Positions 8,731 to 18,843 of a stretch of DNA of 64,000 bases are shown piece by piece. How positions within the stretch are numbered: the stretch's first letter is position 1; the number at the start of each line of letters is the position of its first letter. The stretch covers positions 62,001 to 126,000 of the forward strand of contig NZ_JAUTWS010000011.1 in the NCBI RefSeq assembly GCF_030657435.1, read 5' to 3'. A program made the position numbers and the translations under genes. Source of the stretch: Paracraurococcus lichenis. GTDB taxonomy: Bacteria > Pseudomonadota > Alphaproteobacteria > Acetobacterales > Acetobacteraceae. The notes below the pieces were generated by a model. That model made no database searches and was not told the origin of the DNA. It saw only the letters and a program-made list of their open reading frames with translations.

Positions 8731-11379
8731 TCAGCCCGCCAGCACGCCCCGCACCGCGGCCAGCGCCTCGTCGACCTTGCCGCCCTCCGGCCCGCCGGCC
8801 TGGGCCATCTCCGGCCGGCCGCCGCCGCCCTTGCCGCCCACCGCTGCCGCCGCGGCGCGCACGAGCGCCACGGCATCCGCCTTGCCCTTGGCGCCCTCGC
8901 CGAGGCCGGCGACGATGCTGGCCTTGCCCTCGGCGGTCGAGACCAGCGCCACGACATCCGCCGTGCCGCCCTTCAGGATCGCCTCGGCCAGCCCCTTCAG
9001 GTCGCGCGCCGGCACCTCGCCGAGGTTGCGCAGCGCGACGCGCAGGCCGGCGATCGTCTCCACCTCCGCCGCCGCGCCGCCGGTGGCAAGCTGCTTGCGC
9101 AGTTCGGCGACGTCGCGCTCGAGCTTGCGGCGCTCCTCCAGCAGGGCAGCGACCCGGGCCGGGACGTCGGCGGGCGCGACGCGCAGCGCCGCCGCCACCT
9201 CGCGCAGGCGCGCATCGGCCTGCTCGACCAGCTTCTCCGCGAAGGCGCCGGTCACGGCCTCCACGCGGCGAACGCCGGCCGAGACCGCGCCCTCCGCGAC
9301 GATCTTGAACAGGCCGATATCGCCGGTGCGGCGGACATGCGTGCCGCCACACAATTCCAGCGAGTAGATGCCGTGCTTCTCAGTCGCATTGGGGTCGGCG
9401 CCCATGCCGACCACGCGCACCTCGTCGCCGTATTTCTCGCCGAAGAGCGCCATGGCGCCGGCGGCCACCGCCTGCTCCGGCGTCATCAGGCGCGTCGTGA
9501 CCTCGGTGTTCTGGCGGATGCGGGCATTCACCTCCTCCTCCACCCAGGCGAGGTCCTCGTCGGACATGGGCGTGGGCTGGGAGACGTCGAAGCGCAGCCG
9601 GTCCGGCGCGTTCAGCGACCCCTTCTGCGCCACATGGGTGCCGAGGCGGCGCCGCAGCGCCTCGTGCAGCAGGTGGGTCGCGCTGTGATGGGCGCGGATG
9701 TTGGAGCGGCGGCCATGGTCCACCTCCGCCTGCACGGCCAGGCCAAGGGTTGCCTCGCCATGCGCCACGGTGCCGAGATGGACGAAGAGGTCGCCCAGCT
9801 TCTTCTGGGTGTCGCGCACCACGATGCGGCAGGCCTCGCCGGCCGAGATCAGGCCGGTATCGCCGACCTGACCGCCGCTCTCGCCGTAGAAGGGCGTCTG
9901 GTTCAGGACGACCGCGACCTCGGCGCCGACCGGGGCGCGCTCGACCGGCTTGCCCTCATGCACGATGGCGAGGATTTCGCCCTCGGCCGTCTCGGTGGAA
10001 TAGCCGAGGAACTCGCTGGCCCCGACCTTCTCCCGGATGTCGAACCAGACGGCATCCGTCGCGGCCTCCCCGCTGCCGGCCCAGGCGGCGCGGGCGCGGC
10101 GCCGCTGCTCGGCCATCGCCGCGTTGAAGCCCTCGACATCGACCGTCTTGCCCTCGGAGCGCAGCGCGTCCTGGGTCAGGTCCAGCGGGAAGCCATAGGT
10201 GTCATACAGGCGGAAGGCGACCTCGCCCGGCAGGGTGCCGCGCTCGCCGAGCCTGCCGCTCTCCTCCGAGAGCAGGCCGAGGCCGCGCTCGAGCAGCGAG
10301 CGGAACTTGGTCTCCTCCAGCTTCAGCGTCTCGGTGACCAGCGCCTCGGCCCGCTGGATCTCCGGATAGGCGGCGCCCATCTGCCGGACCAGGGCGGGGA
10401 CCAGGCGGTGCAGCAGCGGCTCCCGCGAGCCCATCATGTGCGCATGGCGCATGGCGCGGCGCAGGATGCGGCGGAGGACATAGCCGCGCCCCTCGTTCGA
10501 GGGCAGCACGCCGTCGGCGATCAGGAAGGTGCCGGCGCGGAGATGGTCGGCGACCACGCGGTGGCTGACGCGGAACTTGCCGTCCGGGTCCTGGCCGGTG
10601 ATCTCGGCCGAGGCCAGGATCAGCGCCCGCAGCGTGTCCGTGTCGTAGTTGTCGTGCTTGCCCTGGAGGATGGCGGCGAAGCGCTCGAGGCCCATGCCGG
10701 TATCGATCGAGGGGCGCGGCAGCGGCACGCGGGTGCCGGGCGGGCCTTCCTCGAACTGCATGAAGACGAGGTTCCAGATCTCGATGAAGCGGTCGCCATC
10801 CTCCTCCGGGCTGCCGGGCGGGCCGCCAGGGATGGAGGGGCCGTGGTCGAAGAAGATCTCGGAACAGGGGCCGCAGGGGCCGGTATCGCCCATGCGCCAG
10901 AAATTATCGGAGGTCGGGATGCGGATGATCCGGCTGTCCGGCAAGCCCGCGACCTTCTTCCAGTAGACCGGCGCCTCCTCGTCCTCGGAATAGACCGTGA
11001 CCAGCAGACGGTCCTTCGGAAGCGCAAAATCCTTGGTCAGCAGCTCCCAGGCATGGGCGATGGCCTGTTCCTTGAAGTAGTCGCCGAAGCTGAAATTCCC
11101 CAGCATCTCGAAAAAGGTGTGGTGCCGCGCGGTATAGCCGACATTGTCCAGGTCGTTGTGCTTGCCGCCGGCGCGGACGCATTTCTGGGCGGTGGTCGCC
11201 CGGGAATAGGACCGCTTTTCCTGGCCGGTGAAGACGTTCTTGAACTGCACCATGCCGCTGTTGGCGAACATCAGCGTCGGGTCGTTGCGCGGCACCAGCG
11301 GCGAGCTTTCGACCACCTGGTGCCCGTTGCGGGCGAAGTAGTCGAGGAAGGTGGCGCGGATGTCGTTGCTGCTGGTCAT
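8731..11379 (-). CDS. alaS: alanine--tRNA ligase
   Basis: 882 aa, full length for bacterial AlaRS. Class II catalytic core at the N-terminus ([20 protein letters not shown], split by motif 1), then the editing domain with [12 protein letters not shown] and the zinc-binding CGGTHV, and a Gly-rich C-terminal oligomerisation domain ending in [19 protein letters not shown] (partly quoted). Charges tRNA-Ala and hydrolyses Ser- and Gly-tRNA-Ala. Transcribed alone, divergent from the DUF892 gene. Confidence 0.98.
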   Translation of the reverse strand: MTSSNDIRATFLDYFARNGHQVVESSPLVPRNDPTLMFANSGMVQFKNVFTGQEKRSYSRATTAQKCVRAGGKHNDLDNVGYTARHHTFFEMLGNFSFGDYFKEQAIAHAWELLTKDFALPKDRLLVTVYSEDEEAPVYWKKVAGLPDSRIIRIPTSDNFWRMGDTGPCGPCSEIFFDHGPSIPGGPPGSPEEDGDRFIEIWNLVFMQFEEGPPGTRVPLPRPSIDTGMGLERFAAILQGKHDNYDTDTLRALILASAEITGQDPDGKFRVSHRVVADHLRAGTFLIADGVLPSNEGRGYVLRRILRRAMRHAHMMGSREPLLHRLVPALVRQMGAAYPEIQRAEALVTETLKLEETKFRSLLERGLGLLSEESGRLGERGTLPGEVAFRLYDTYGFPLDLTQDALRSEGKTVDVEGFNAAMAEQRRRARAAWAGSGEAATDAVWFDIREKVGASEFLGYSTETAEGEILAIVHEGKPVERAPVGAEVAVVLNQTPFYGESGGQVGDTGLISAGEACRIVVRDTQKKLGDLFVHLGTVAHGEATLGLAVQAEVDHGRRSNIRAHHSATHLLHEALRRRLGTHVAQKGSLNAPDRLRFDVSQPTPMSDEDLAWVEEEVNARIRQNTEVTTRLMTPEQAVAAGAMALFGEKYGDEVRVVGMGADPNATEKHGIYSLELCGGTHVRRTGDIGLFKIVAEGAVSAGVRRVEAVTGAFAEKLVEQADARLREVAAALRVAPADVPARVAALLEERRKLERDVAELRKQLATGGAAAEVETIAGLRVALRNLGEVPARDLKGLAEAILKGGTADVVALVSTAEGKASIVAGLGEGAKGKADAVALVRAAAAAVGGKGGGGRPEMAQAGGPEGGKVDEALAAVRGVLAG

Positions 11380-11635
11380 CGCCGGTGGGGGTCCCGTCTC
11401 CAGCCCCTATGGCCCGGGGCACGCTCCATGCCGATGGTCGCCCATCAGCCCCTTGAATACAGGGCGGATTCCGCCGATCCCGCGACCCCGGCCCTGACCG
11501 GACCCTGTAGCGCGCGGGGGCGGGAGCGTCGAGGGGCGGGCATGACGTTGCGATGGCCAGGGGCAACCGGCCCCGCCCGGCGCCCGTTCCCCTTGCCCGC
11601 GGCGGCGCCTGCCGGCCGCGGCAGAGGAGGACGTC

Positions 11636-12166
11636 ATGGCCAGCGATATCCGCGACCTGCTCAAGATGGAGCTGCAGGACACCTACAGCGCCGAGACCCA
11701 GATCCTGGAGGCGCTGCCGAAGATGCAGGACTCCGCGACCAACCCGAAGCTGAAGCAGGCCTTCCAGGAGCACCTGCAGGTCACCCAGCGCCAGGTGGAG
11801 CGGCTGGAGCAGGTCTGCCAGCAGCTCGGCATCGAGCCGGAGGGTGAGACCTGCGAGGCCATGGAGGGCCTGGTCGAGGAAGGCGAGGAGATCATGGACC
11901 AGTTCGACGAGGGCCCGGTCCTCGACGCCGCCCTGATCGGCGCCGCCCAGAAGGTCGAGCACTACGAGATGGCCGCCTACGGGACGCTCACCGCCATGCT
12001 GAAGAGCATGGGCGAGACCAAGGCGGCCGACCTGCTGGCGCAGACGCTCAAGGAGGAGAAGGACACCGATGAGCTGCTGACGCAGCTTGCGGAGTCCGAG
12101 GTGAACCAAGCGGCGCTGAAGACGGCGGCGAACGACCAGACCAAGGGGAGCCGCGGGGCGGCTTGA
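11636..12166 (+). CDS. DUF892 ferritin-like protein (YciE/YciF family)
   Basis: 176 aa, all-helical. Starts MASDIRDLLKMELQDTYSAE, a near-invariant YciF opening, and keeps the family's EHLQVT...ERLEQV, GLVEEGEEI and KVEHYEMAAYGTL elements, whose Glu/His residues could bind a di-metal site. A GAGGAGG ribosome site precedes the ATG. Family members are induced by stress in enterobacteria; the biochemical role is unsettled. Stands alone, followed by two hairpins. Confidence 0.9.
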   Translation: MASDIRDLLKMELQDTYSAETQILEALPKMQDSATNPKLKQAFQEHLQVTQRQVERLEQVCQQLGIEPEGETCEAMEGLVEEGEEIMDQFDEGPVLDAALIGAAQKVEHYEMAAYGTLTAMLKSMGETKAADLLAQTLKEEKDTDELLTQLAESEVNQAALKTAANDQTKGSRGAA

Positions 12167-12169
12167 CGC

Positions 12170-12190
12170 AAAGGGGGCTCTGCCCCCTTT
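12170..12190 (+). terminator. hairpin terminator after the DUF892 gene
   Basis: AAAGGGGGC, loop TCT, GCCCCCTTT: a 9-bp perfect stem starting 4 bp after the stop codon, ending in TTT. The A-stem/T-stem form would also work on the other strand. Confidence 0.75.
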
Positions 12191-12201
12191 GCAATCCCCC
12201 G

Positions 12202-12223
12202 CCAGGGGTCAAGCGACCCCTGG
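12202..12223. terminator. second hairpin between DUF892 gene and recA
   Basis: CCAGGGGTC, loop AAGC, GACCCCTGG: 9-bp perfect stem 12 bp beyond the first hairpin. Convergent genes flank it, so it may back up termination from either side. Confidence 0.55.
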
Positions 12224-12293
12224 ACCGGCCAGAGTCTTGCATGGGCCGTGCGGTAAAACCCGCGCCCAAAAACTCAGAGAAATAGATGGGGGT

Positions 12294-12315
12294 GCGGGGG
12301 AATACCTTCCCCCGC
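12294..12315 (-). terminator. hairpin terminator after recA
   Basis: GCGGGGGAA, loop TACC, TTCCCCCGC: 9-bp perfect stem only 7 bp beyond the recA stop on the minus strand. A TTTTT run lies further downstream in the recA direction. Confidence 0.65.
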
Positions 12316-12321
12316 CTCTTC

Positions 12322-13371
<1,050 letters not shown>

Positions 13372-13532
13372 CCTGGCTGCCCCTGTTCGCGGTACGCGTC
13401 CTGTACCCGGTTCCCCTCCACAATCGTCGCTTTGATTTGCATACGATTGTATTGCCTGCAGGTTAGCATGCCCCGCGCAGCAGGAGAAACCGGAATGATC
13501 CGACTCGCCCTGACCAGCAGGGCCGTGCCCAG

Positions 13533-13576
13533 ACTATGGGCCCGCGGAGGCCGGAAAACAAGAACATTTGGTAAAC
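13533..13576 (-). promoter_or_regulatory. candidate SOS operator and promoter of recA
   Basis: Read on minus, GTTTACCAAATGTTC (13576-13562) matches seven of the eight fixed bases of the alphaproteobacterial LexA operator GTTC-N7-GTTC. Directly next to it are TTGTTT (13561-13556), a 17-bp spacer and CATAGT (13538-13533), which can serve as -35 and -10. The gap belongs only to recA because the upstream gene ends at 13590. A second -10-like TACAAT lies at 13451-13446 without a recognisable -35. Confidence 0.45.
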
Positions 13577-13589
13577 ACGGTGCGGCGGC

Positions 13590-15206
13590 TCAGCCCAACG
13601 CGGGCGCCCCGGGGCCGAGCGCCGCCGCCACCTCCCGCAGCAATTCGGCCGCGCCGAAGGGCTTGGCGAGGAACCGGATCCCCTCGATGTCCGGCACCTC
13701 CTCGATCACCCGTTCGGCATAGCCGGAGAGCAGCAGCACGGGCAGCGCCGGCCAGCGCGCCCTGAGCCGCCGCGCCAGGTCCAGCCCATCCATCCCCGGC
13801 ATGGCCACGTCGCTGACCAGCATCGCCGGCCTCGCTCCCTCCTCCAGCAGGGCGAGTGCCGATTCGGCGCTGTCCGCCGCCAGCACGCCATGCCCCGCCC
13901 GCTCCAGCAGCCGCGTCCCGAGCAGCCGGAGCGGCGCCTCGTCCTCCACCAGCAGGATCGGCGATGCCGGCGGCGGCACAGCGCCCGGTGCGGGCGGCAG
14001 GGGCGCGGGCAGGTCTGATGCCGCCTGCCGTGCCGCCCCCATGAGGTCCGGCAGGGGCATGGCCGGCCCCTCCTGCCGCGGCAGGTAGATGCGGAAGGTG
14101 GTCCCCTCGCCCTGCCGGCTCTCGACGGCCACCTGCCCGCCGGACTGGGCGACGATGCCCTGCACGGTGGCAAGGCCGAGGCCCGTCCCGCCCTTCTCCG
14201 GCCTGGTCGTGAAGAAGGGCTCGAAGAGCCGCGGCAGCACCTCGGGCGGGATGCCGCGGCCGGTGTCGCTCACCTCCAGCACCACCCAGCGGCCGGGCGG
14301 CAGGGCGGTGCGGCCCGCCCCTTCGCCCTCCGGTCGCAGCACCAGACGGTGGCCGGTGGCGATGCGCAGCCGGCCGCCCTCCGGCATGGCCTCCCGCGCA
14401 TTCACCGCGAGATTCAGCATCACTTGGTCGAGCTGCGTCGGGTCCACCCGCACGCGCCGCCCGGGCTGCTCCAGCGCCAGCTCCACCTGCACCTGCCGGC
14501 CCAGCACGCGGCGCAGCAGCGGGGCGATGGCCGTCACCGCCTCGTTCAGCTCGATCACCCGCGGCTGCAGGCGCTGCTGCCGAGCGAAGGCCAGCAATTG
14601 CCGGACCAGCCCGGCACCGCGGCGGGCGGCCTCCTCGATCTGCGCGACATCCGCCTCGGCCGCGGGCGGCAGGCCCGCCGCCCGCGCCGCCTCCGCCGCA
14701 CCCAGGATGGCGGCGAGGAGGTTGTTGAAGTCATGCGCGATGCCGCCGGCAAGGCGCCCGACCGTCTCGAGTCGACCGGCTTCGGCCAGCCGCGCCTCGG
14801 CCCGCCGCGCCTCCGTCCGGTCCTCGACCCGCAGCAGCACCCGCGCCTCCGGCCCGGCCTCCGGCGGCAGGCAGCCGAGCCGCAGCGCCCATTCCGTATC
14901 GGTGGGCGCCGCCGGATCGGCCGGCGCGCCCCGCAGCGGCGCCGGCGCGCCGCCACCGGCCGCGAGCGCCAGCGCGCTGGCGAAGGCCGCTCGCCCCGCC
15001 GGGGCGAGGATCGGGATGACCGGCGCGCCGGGCCTGAGCGACGCCATGGGTCCACCCATCCGCCCGAGCGCCGCATTGGCCGCGACCAGGCGCCCCTCGG
15101 CGTCCAGCAGCGCCAGCCCTTCCGGCGCGGTCGCGGCGAGGATCCGGAAGGCCTCGACGAAGCCCGGCGGCCGCGCGGCCCGGCGCAGCAGCGCGCGCTC
15201 AGCCAT
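13590..15206 (-). CDS. CckA-like soluble hybrid histidine kinase
   Basis: 538 aa. PAS-like region (about 20-130), HisKA domain with GIAHDFNNLL (His158), HATPase with NLAVNAREAM (Asn269), DTGRG and GTGLGL (340-345), then a receiver domain with EDE near 421, phospho-acceptor Asp466 (LVSDVAMPG) and a KPF near the end. H-box and receiver resemble CckA, the kinase feeding ChpT/CtrA, but the two N-terminal membrane helices of classical CckA are missing. The start overlaps the flhB stop by 8 bp, so it belongs to the flagellar operon. It could equally be a flagellum-specific hybrid kinase. Confidence 0.75.
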   Translation of the reverse strand: MAERALLRRAARPPGFVEAFRILAATAPEGLALLDAEGRLVAANAALGRMGGPMASLRPGAPVIPILAPAGRAAFASALALAAGGGAPAPLRGAPADPAAPTDTEWALRLGCLPPEAGPEARVLLRVEDRTEARRAEARLAEAGRLETVGRLAGGIAHDFNNLLAAILGAAEAARAAGLPPAAEADVAQIEEAARRGAGLVRQLLAFARQQRLQPRVIELNEAVTAIAPLLRRVLGRQVQVELALEQPGRRVRVDPTQLDQVMLNLAVNAREAMPEGGRLRIATGHRLVLRPEGEGAGRTALPPGRWVVLEVSDTGRGIPPEVLPRLFEPFFTTRPEKGGTGLGLATVQGIVAQSGGQVAVESRQGEGTTFRIYLPRQEGPAMPLPDLMGAARQAASDLPAPLPPAPGAVPPPASPILLVEDEAPLRLLGTRLLERAGHGVLAADSAESALALLEEGARPAMLVSDVAMPGMDGLDLARRLRARWPALPVLLLSGYAERVIEEVPDIEGIRFLAKPFGAAELLREVAAALGPGAPALG

Positions 15207-16251
15207 GCGCGGCGCGGCCCTGCAGCCGCCAGACATAGGCGATGATCTCGGCCACCGCCTGCCAATGCTCCTGCGGGATCTCGGTCTCGAGCTCGAGCCG
15301 GTAGAGGGCGCGGGCCAGCGGCGGGTTGGCGACGATCGGCACCCCATGCTCCTCCGCCGCCGCGCGAATCCGCGCCGCCATCGCATCCACCCCCTTCGCC
15401 ACGAGCCGCGGCGCCGCCGCCCCACCCCGCTGATAGGCCAGCGCGACAGCGAAATGAGTCGGATTCGTGATCACAACGGTGGCATTGGGAATCGAAGCGA
15501 GCATGCGCCGGCGCGCCCGACCCTCCCGCAGCCGGCGCAGCCGCGCCTTCACCTGCGGGTCACCCTCGGCCTCCCGCAACTCCTCGCGCAACTCCTCACG
15601 GCTCATGCGCATCTGCCGCAGGTGGCGCAGGCGGACGACCAGCAGGTCCAGCGCGGCGATCGCGCCGAAGGCGCCGAGCGCCACGACCAGCATTTGCAGC
15701 GCACCGCGGCCGATCAGCGCCGGCAGCGCACCGGGCGGCTGGTGCAGCGCCGCCTGCAGCGCCGCGAGGTCGACCGAGAGCCACAGCACCGCCCCGACCA
15801 CGCCGAGCTTCAGCAGGGTCCGCAGCAGGTCCAGCAGCGCCTCGGCCCCGAGCATCCGGCGCAGCGCCGCCCGCGGGCTGAGGCGGGAGGGGTCGGGCAG
15901 CACCGCCTCGGCCCGCAGCAGCGGCCCGGTCTGGCCGAGGCTCGCCAGGATGCCGGCGAGGGCGACGGCGCCCAGCACCGGCAGCACCGCCAGCGCCGCC
16001 GCCCGCAGCAGGGCGAAGACGGCCTCGTCGCCGCCCTCCGGCGCCTCCGCCAGGCCGCGGAGCGCGCGCAGCCATTCCATCCCGAGCGGCGGCAAGGCGA
16101 GAAAGCCGGCGAGCGTCGCGGCGAGCAGCGTGGCGAAGGCCACCGCCTCCCGCGACAGCGGCACCTGGCCCTCCTGCCGCGCCCGCTCCAGCCGCCGCTG
16201 GGTCGGGGCTTCCGTGCGGTCCTCGGCCTCCTTCGCTTCGCCCTCGGCCAT
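15199..16251 (-). CDS. flhB: flagellar export switch protein FlhB
   Basis: 350 aa. Four membrane helices follow the basic N-terminus (EAPTQRRLERARQEGQV), then a cytoplasmic domain with the autocleavage site NPTH (residues 263-266, cut between Asn and Pro). FlhB switches export from rod/hook to filament substrates. It lies 3 bp after fliR and overlaps the kinase gene downstream. Confidence 0.97.
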   Translation of the reverse strand: MAEGEAKEAEDRTEAPTQRRLERARQEGQVPLSREAVAFATLLAATLAGFLALPPLGMEWLRALRGLAEAPEGGDEAVFALLRAAALAVLPVLGAVALAGILASLGQTGPLLRAEAVLPDPSRLSPRAALRRMLGAEALLDLLRTLLKLGVVGAVLWLSVDLAALQAALHQPPGALPALIGRGALQMLVVALGAFGAIAALDLLVVRLRHLRQMRMSREELREELREAEGDPQVKARLRRLREGRARRRMLASIPNATVVITNPTHFAVALAYQRGGAAAPRLVAKGVDAMAARIRAAAEEHGVPIVANPPLARALYRLELETEIPQEHWQAVAEIIAYVWRLQGRAAHG

Positions 16252-16254
16252 GGC

Positions 16255-17016
16255 TCAGCCCAGCCCCGGCAGGGCGCCGAACCCGTCCCGCGCCGCCGCC
16301 AGCCAGGTGTCGAGCAGCGCCGGCAGGACCAGGGCGAGCAGCAGCAGCCCCGCCAGGATCTGCCCCGGCGCCAGCAGCACGAAGGCCGGCATCGTCGGCG
16401 CCAGCCGCGAGAGCAGGCCGAGCGCGAATTGCCCGAGGATGCCGGCCAGCAGCAGCGGCGCGGCCAGGCGCAGCGCGAGGGAGAGGCTGTCCGCCACCGC
16501 CTGCGCCAGCACCGCCGCCTGGCTTGGCACCGGCAGCGCGCCGCCGGCCGGCAGCAGCGCATAGCTCTCGGCCAGCGCCCGCAGCGGCAGGGCATAGAGC
16601 CCGGTCGAGAGGACCAGCATCACCGCGACCAGGCCGAAGAGGCGCGACAGCGCCGTGCCCTGCGCGCCGAAGGCGGGATCGGCCTGCAGCGGGCTGGCGA
16701 GGCCGATCATCAGCGCCATGATCTGACCGGCCTGGGCCAGCGCCAGTTCCACCAGCCGCGCCAGCAGGCCGAGCCAGAGGCCGATCGCCGTCTCCGTCGC
16801 CAGCAGCCGCAGCACCTCCGGCACCTCTCCGGGCAGGGGCGGCAGGCCGGGCGCGGCCACCGGCAGCAACAGGGCGGTGAGGGTCAGGGCCAGCGCCAGC
16901 CGGATGGTCGCCGGCACCTCCGCCGCGCCGATCCCGGGCAGCAGCATCGCTGCGCCGCCGATGCGGGCCAGCACCAGCACGGCCTGGAAGACGAGGCCGG
17001 GCAGCGCCTCCGTCAC
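16255..17016 (-). CDS. fliR: flagellar export protein FliR
   Basis: 253 aa from a GTG (complement of 17014-17016) overlapping the fliQ stop as GTGA. About six hydrophobic segments; FARIG-like start VLARIGGAAMLLPGIG, RLALALTLTALLLPV and PAFVLLAPGQILAGLLLL are typical. Part of the FliPQR export gate. An open frame continues upstream through fliQ and fliE but has no FliR character. Confidence 0.95.
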   Translation of the reverse strand: MTEALPGLVFQAVLVLARIGGAAMLLPGIGAAEVPATIRLALALTLTALLLPVAAPGLPPLPGEVPEVLRLLATETAIGLWLGLLARLVELALAQAGQIMALMIGLASPLQADPAFGAQGTALSRLFGLVAVMLVLSTGLYALPLRALAESYALLPAGGALPVPSQAAVLAQAVADSLSLALRLAAPLLLAGILGQFALGLLSRLAPTMPAFVLLAPGQILAGLLLLALVLPALLDTWLAAARDGFGALPGLG

Positions 17017-17291
17017 CGCGGCTGCCCGCCCAGCGCCACCACGCGCTCGTAGAGCTGCGTGGCATAGCCCTGCAGCGCCAGGGTCATGGCCGGTCCGGTC
17101 AGCAGCAGCACGACAGCCATGGCGACCAGCTTCGGCAGGAAGGCCAGCGTCGCCTCCTGGATCTGGGTCATCGCCTGCAGCACAGAGACGAGAAGGCCGA
17201 TGGTGAGCATCGCCAGCAGGGGCGGCCAGGCGAGCTGCAGGGCCAGCCACAGCGCCTCCCGCAGGGCGAGCGCGGTCGGGTCCTCCGTCAT
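17013..17291 (-). CDS. fliQ: flagellar export protein FliQ
   Basis: 92 aa with two membrane helices (about 18-40 and 53-75), TIGLLVSVLQAMTQIQEATL (partial family signature) and FLPKL. Four copies sit around FliP5R1 in the export gate. It overlaps fliE by 1 bp upstream and fliR by 4 bp downstream. Confidence 0.96.
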   Translation of the reverse strand: MTEDPTALALREALWLALQLAWPPLLAMLTIGLLVSVLQAMTQIQEATLAFLPKLVAMAVVLLLTGPAMTLALQGYATQLYERVVALGGQPR

Positions 17292-17599
17292 CAGATCGGC
17301 ATGCGCATGACGTCCTGGTAGGCGGCGACGACCTTGTCGCGCAGCGTGACCGCGGTCTGCAGCGCCATCTCGGCCCGTGCCACGGCGAGGACGACATCGG
17401 TCACGCTGCCCTGGCCGACCAGCGCCTCGCCGCTCGCGGCATCGGCGGCGCGGCCGATCTCGACCGCGCCCTCCACCGCGCGCTGCAGGGCGGCGCCGAA
17501 ATCGCCGCCCTCCGCGCCCGGGGCGGCGAGGCCGGCGCCGGGCGACTGCGCGGCGCGATAGGCAGCCGCGGCGGCGAGCGGACCGAGGGCGGGCGGCAT
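17291..17599 (-). CDS. fliE: flagellar hook-basal body protein FliE
   Basis: 102 aa. The C-terminal half VTDVVLAVARAEMALQTAVTLRDKVVAAYQDVMRM (split here by family blocks) has the FliE pattern. Joins the MS ring and export gate to the proximal rod. Overlaps flgC and fliQ by 1 bp each. The N-terminus is Ala/Gly-rich and poorly conserved, as usual. Confidence 0.93.
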   Translation of the reverse strand: MPPALGPLAAAAAYRAAQSPGAGLAAPGAEGGDFGAALQRAVEGAVEIGRAADAASGEALVGQGSVTDVVLAVARAEMALQTAVTLRDKVVAAYQDVMRMPI

Positions 17600-18006
17600 C
17601 AGCGCAGCGATTCGATGGCGCGGGTCAGCATGCCGCGCGTGACCTCGAGCACCGAGAGGTTGGCGCTGTAGCTGCGCTGCGCCTCCCGCATGTCCATCAT
17701 CTCGACCAGGCTGTCGACATTCGGGCGCTTGACATAGCCCTTCTCGTCCGCCGCGGGGTGGGAGGGATCGTGCACCTGCGGGAAGTCGCCGGGCTCGGTG
17801 CCGATCTGCCGCACGGCCACCGTCTCCGCGCCCAGGCTGCGGTCGAGGCGGGCGCCGAAGGTGACGGTCTTGCGGCGATAGGGATCGGCGCCCGGCGCGT
17901 CGCCGGTGCTGTCGCGGTTGGCCAGGTTCTCCGCCACCACCCGCAGCCGGGTGGACTGCGCCGCCATGCCGGCGGCCGAGATGCGCAGCGCCCGTTCGAG
18001 ATCCAT
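17599..18006 (-). CDS. flgC: flagellar proximal rod protein FlgC
   Basis: 135 aa; start at the complement of 18004-18006 (MDLERALRISAAGM). N-terminal rod motif with RLRVVAENLANRDST, then YVKRPNVDSLVEMMDM and SYSANLSVLE. It lies 16 bp after flgB. The frame is open upstream but runs into flgB. Confidence 0.95.
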   Translation of the reverse strand: MDLERALRISAAGMAAQSTRLRVVAENLANRDSTGDAPGADPYRRKTVTFGARLDRSLGAETVAVRQIGTEPGDFPQVHDPSHPAADEKGYVKRPNVDSLVEMMDMREAQRSYSANLSVLEVTRGMLTRAIESLR

Positions 18007-18022
18007 GCGGCCCCTCCCTGCC

Positions 18023-18415
18023 CTATTGCGTCCGCCCGAGCGCGGTGCGGAACAGGCCGAGCCAGCGGCGGTGCAGGCCGATGGCCAGCGCATGCGCGGT
18101 ATCGGTATCGGCGACCTTCAGCGCCTCCCGGTCCAGGGAGACGGCATTGCCGTTCGGCGAGGCCTCGGTCGCCGTGCGGTCGATGCGGGCGCGCGGGTCG
18201 CGTGCCGGCGCGATGTGCTGCGCATCGGTGCGGATCAGGGCGACGGCCATCGCGCCCTGCTTCGCCACCAGCCGGGCGAAGTCGGGCAGGTCGCGCGGCC
18301 GGTAGCCGGGCGTATCGGCATTGGCGATGTTCTGCGCCAGCACCCGCTGGCGGGCATCGAGCCAGGCCAGCCGGCGCTCGGCCAGGGCGACGGGGGCGCT
18401 CTGCGACGGGTCCAT
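18023..18415 (-). CDS. flgB: flagellar proximal rod protein FlgB
   Basis: 130 aa starting MDPSQSAPVALAERRLAW, with rod motif RVLAQNIANADTPGYRPRDL (rod-family ANxDTPGY) and a C-terminal heptad helix. First gene of the minus-strand operon flgB-flgC-fliE-fliQ-fliR-flhB-kinase. Its promoter should lie in 18416-18560, shared with the divergent fliO operon; I found no convincing sigma-54 -24/-12 pair there. Confidence 0.93.
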   Translation of the reverse strand: MDPSQSAPVALAERRLAWLDARQRVLAQNIANADTPGYRPRDLPDFARLVAKQGAMAVALIRTDAQHIAPARDPRARIDRTATEASPNGNAVSLDREALKVADTDTAHALAIGLHRRWLGLFRTALGRTQ

Positions 18416-18560
18416 GCGCCGAGCATGCCGGGAGGAGGCCGAAGATTCCGTAAAGCGAAGCGCGCCGGGCGACCCCCTCGAGCCGTGCGCCAAACCAGGC
18501 CATCAAAGCCTGCCGGGCCGGCGAGGCTTCCTTAACCCGCGGCAGGCGAGACTGCGGCGC

Positions 18561-18812
18561 ATGAGCCCCTGCGCCCACACCCCGGTCTCGCCCGCCGCCG
18601 CCATCGACTCCCTGCACGGCACGCTGGTCGTCGCGCGCGCCCTCGCCGAATCCGGCCGGCGGATCGACCTCGCCGGCCTCGATGCCGGCGCCGCCGCGCT
18701 CTGCGCCGCCATCGCCATGCTGCCGCCCGGGCAGGCGAGGCCGCTGCGCCCCGCGCTGGTCGCGCTGCTCGAGGAGGTGGAGGGGCTCGGCGCCGCCCTG
18801 CCCCCGCCCTGA
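18561..18812 (+). CDS. small unknown protein upstream of fliO
   Basis: 83 aa from ATG at 18561, starting MSPCAHTPVSPAAAID. Mostly amphipathic helix (LVVARALAESGRRIDLAGLD, LRPALVALLEEVEGLG), no signal peptide or membrane segment. It lies 145 bp from flgB, divergent, and 31 bp before fliO, so it is probably part of the fliO-fliP transcript. I do not recognise a family; it is not FliX or FliJ by any motif I can see. A short flagellar accessory or export chaperone is possible. Confidence 0.55.
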   Translation: MSPCAHTPVSPAAAIDSLHGTLVVARALAESGRRIDLAGLDAGAAALCAAIAMLPPGQARPLRPALVALLEEVEGLGAALPPP

Positions 18813-18843
18813 CCCATCCACCGCGTCGGCAGGAGGCCGCCGG

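Noticed and set aside
11523-11549. GGAGC and CGTT upstream of the DUF892 gene as an EcfG general-stress promoter
   Set aside because: One mismatch in the -35 and an 18-bp spacer instead of 16-17; too weak although the gene is a plausible target.
7450-11847. Very long plus-strand open frame (over 1400 codons) opposite alaS
   Set aside because: Low-complexity Arg/Ala/Gly/His-rich antisense shadow of alaS and neighbours caused by high GC at third positions.
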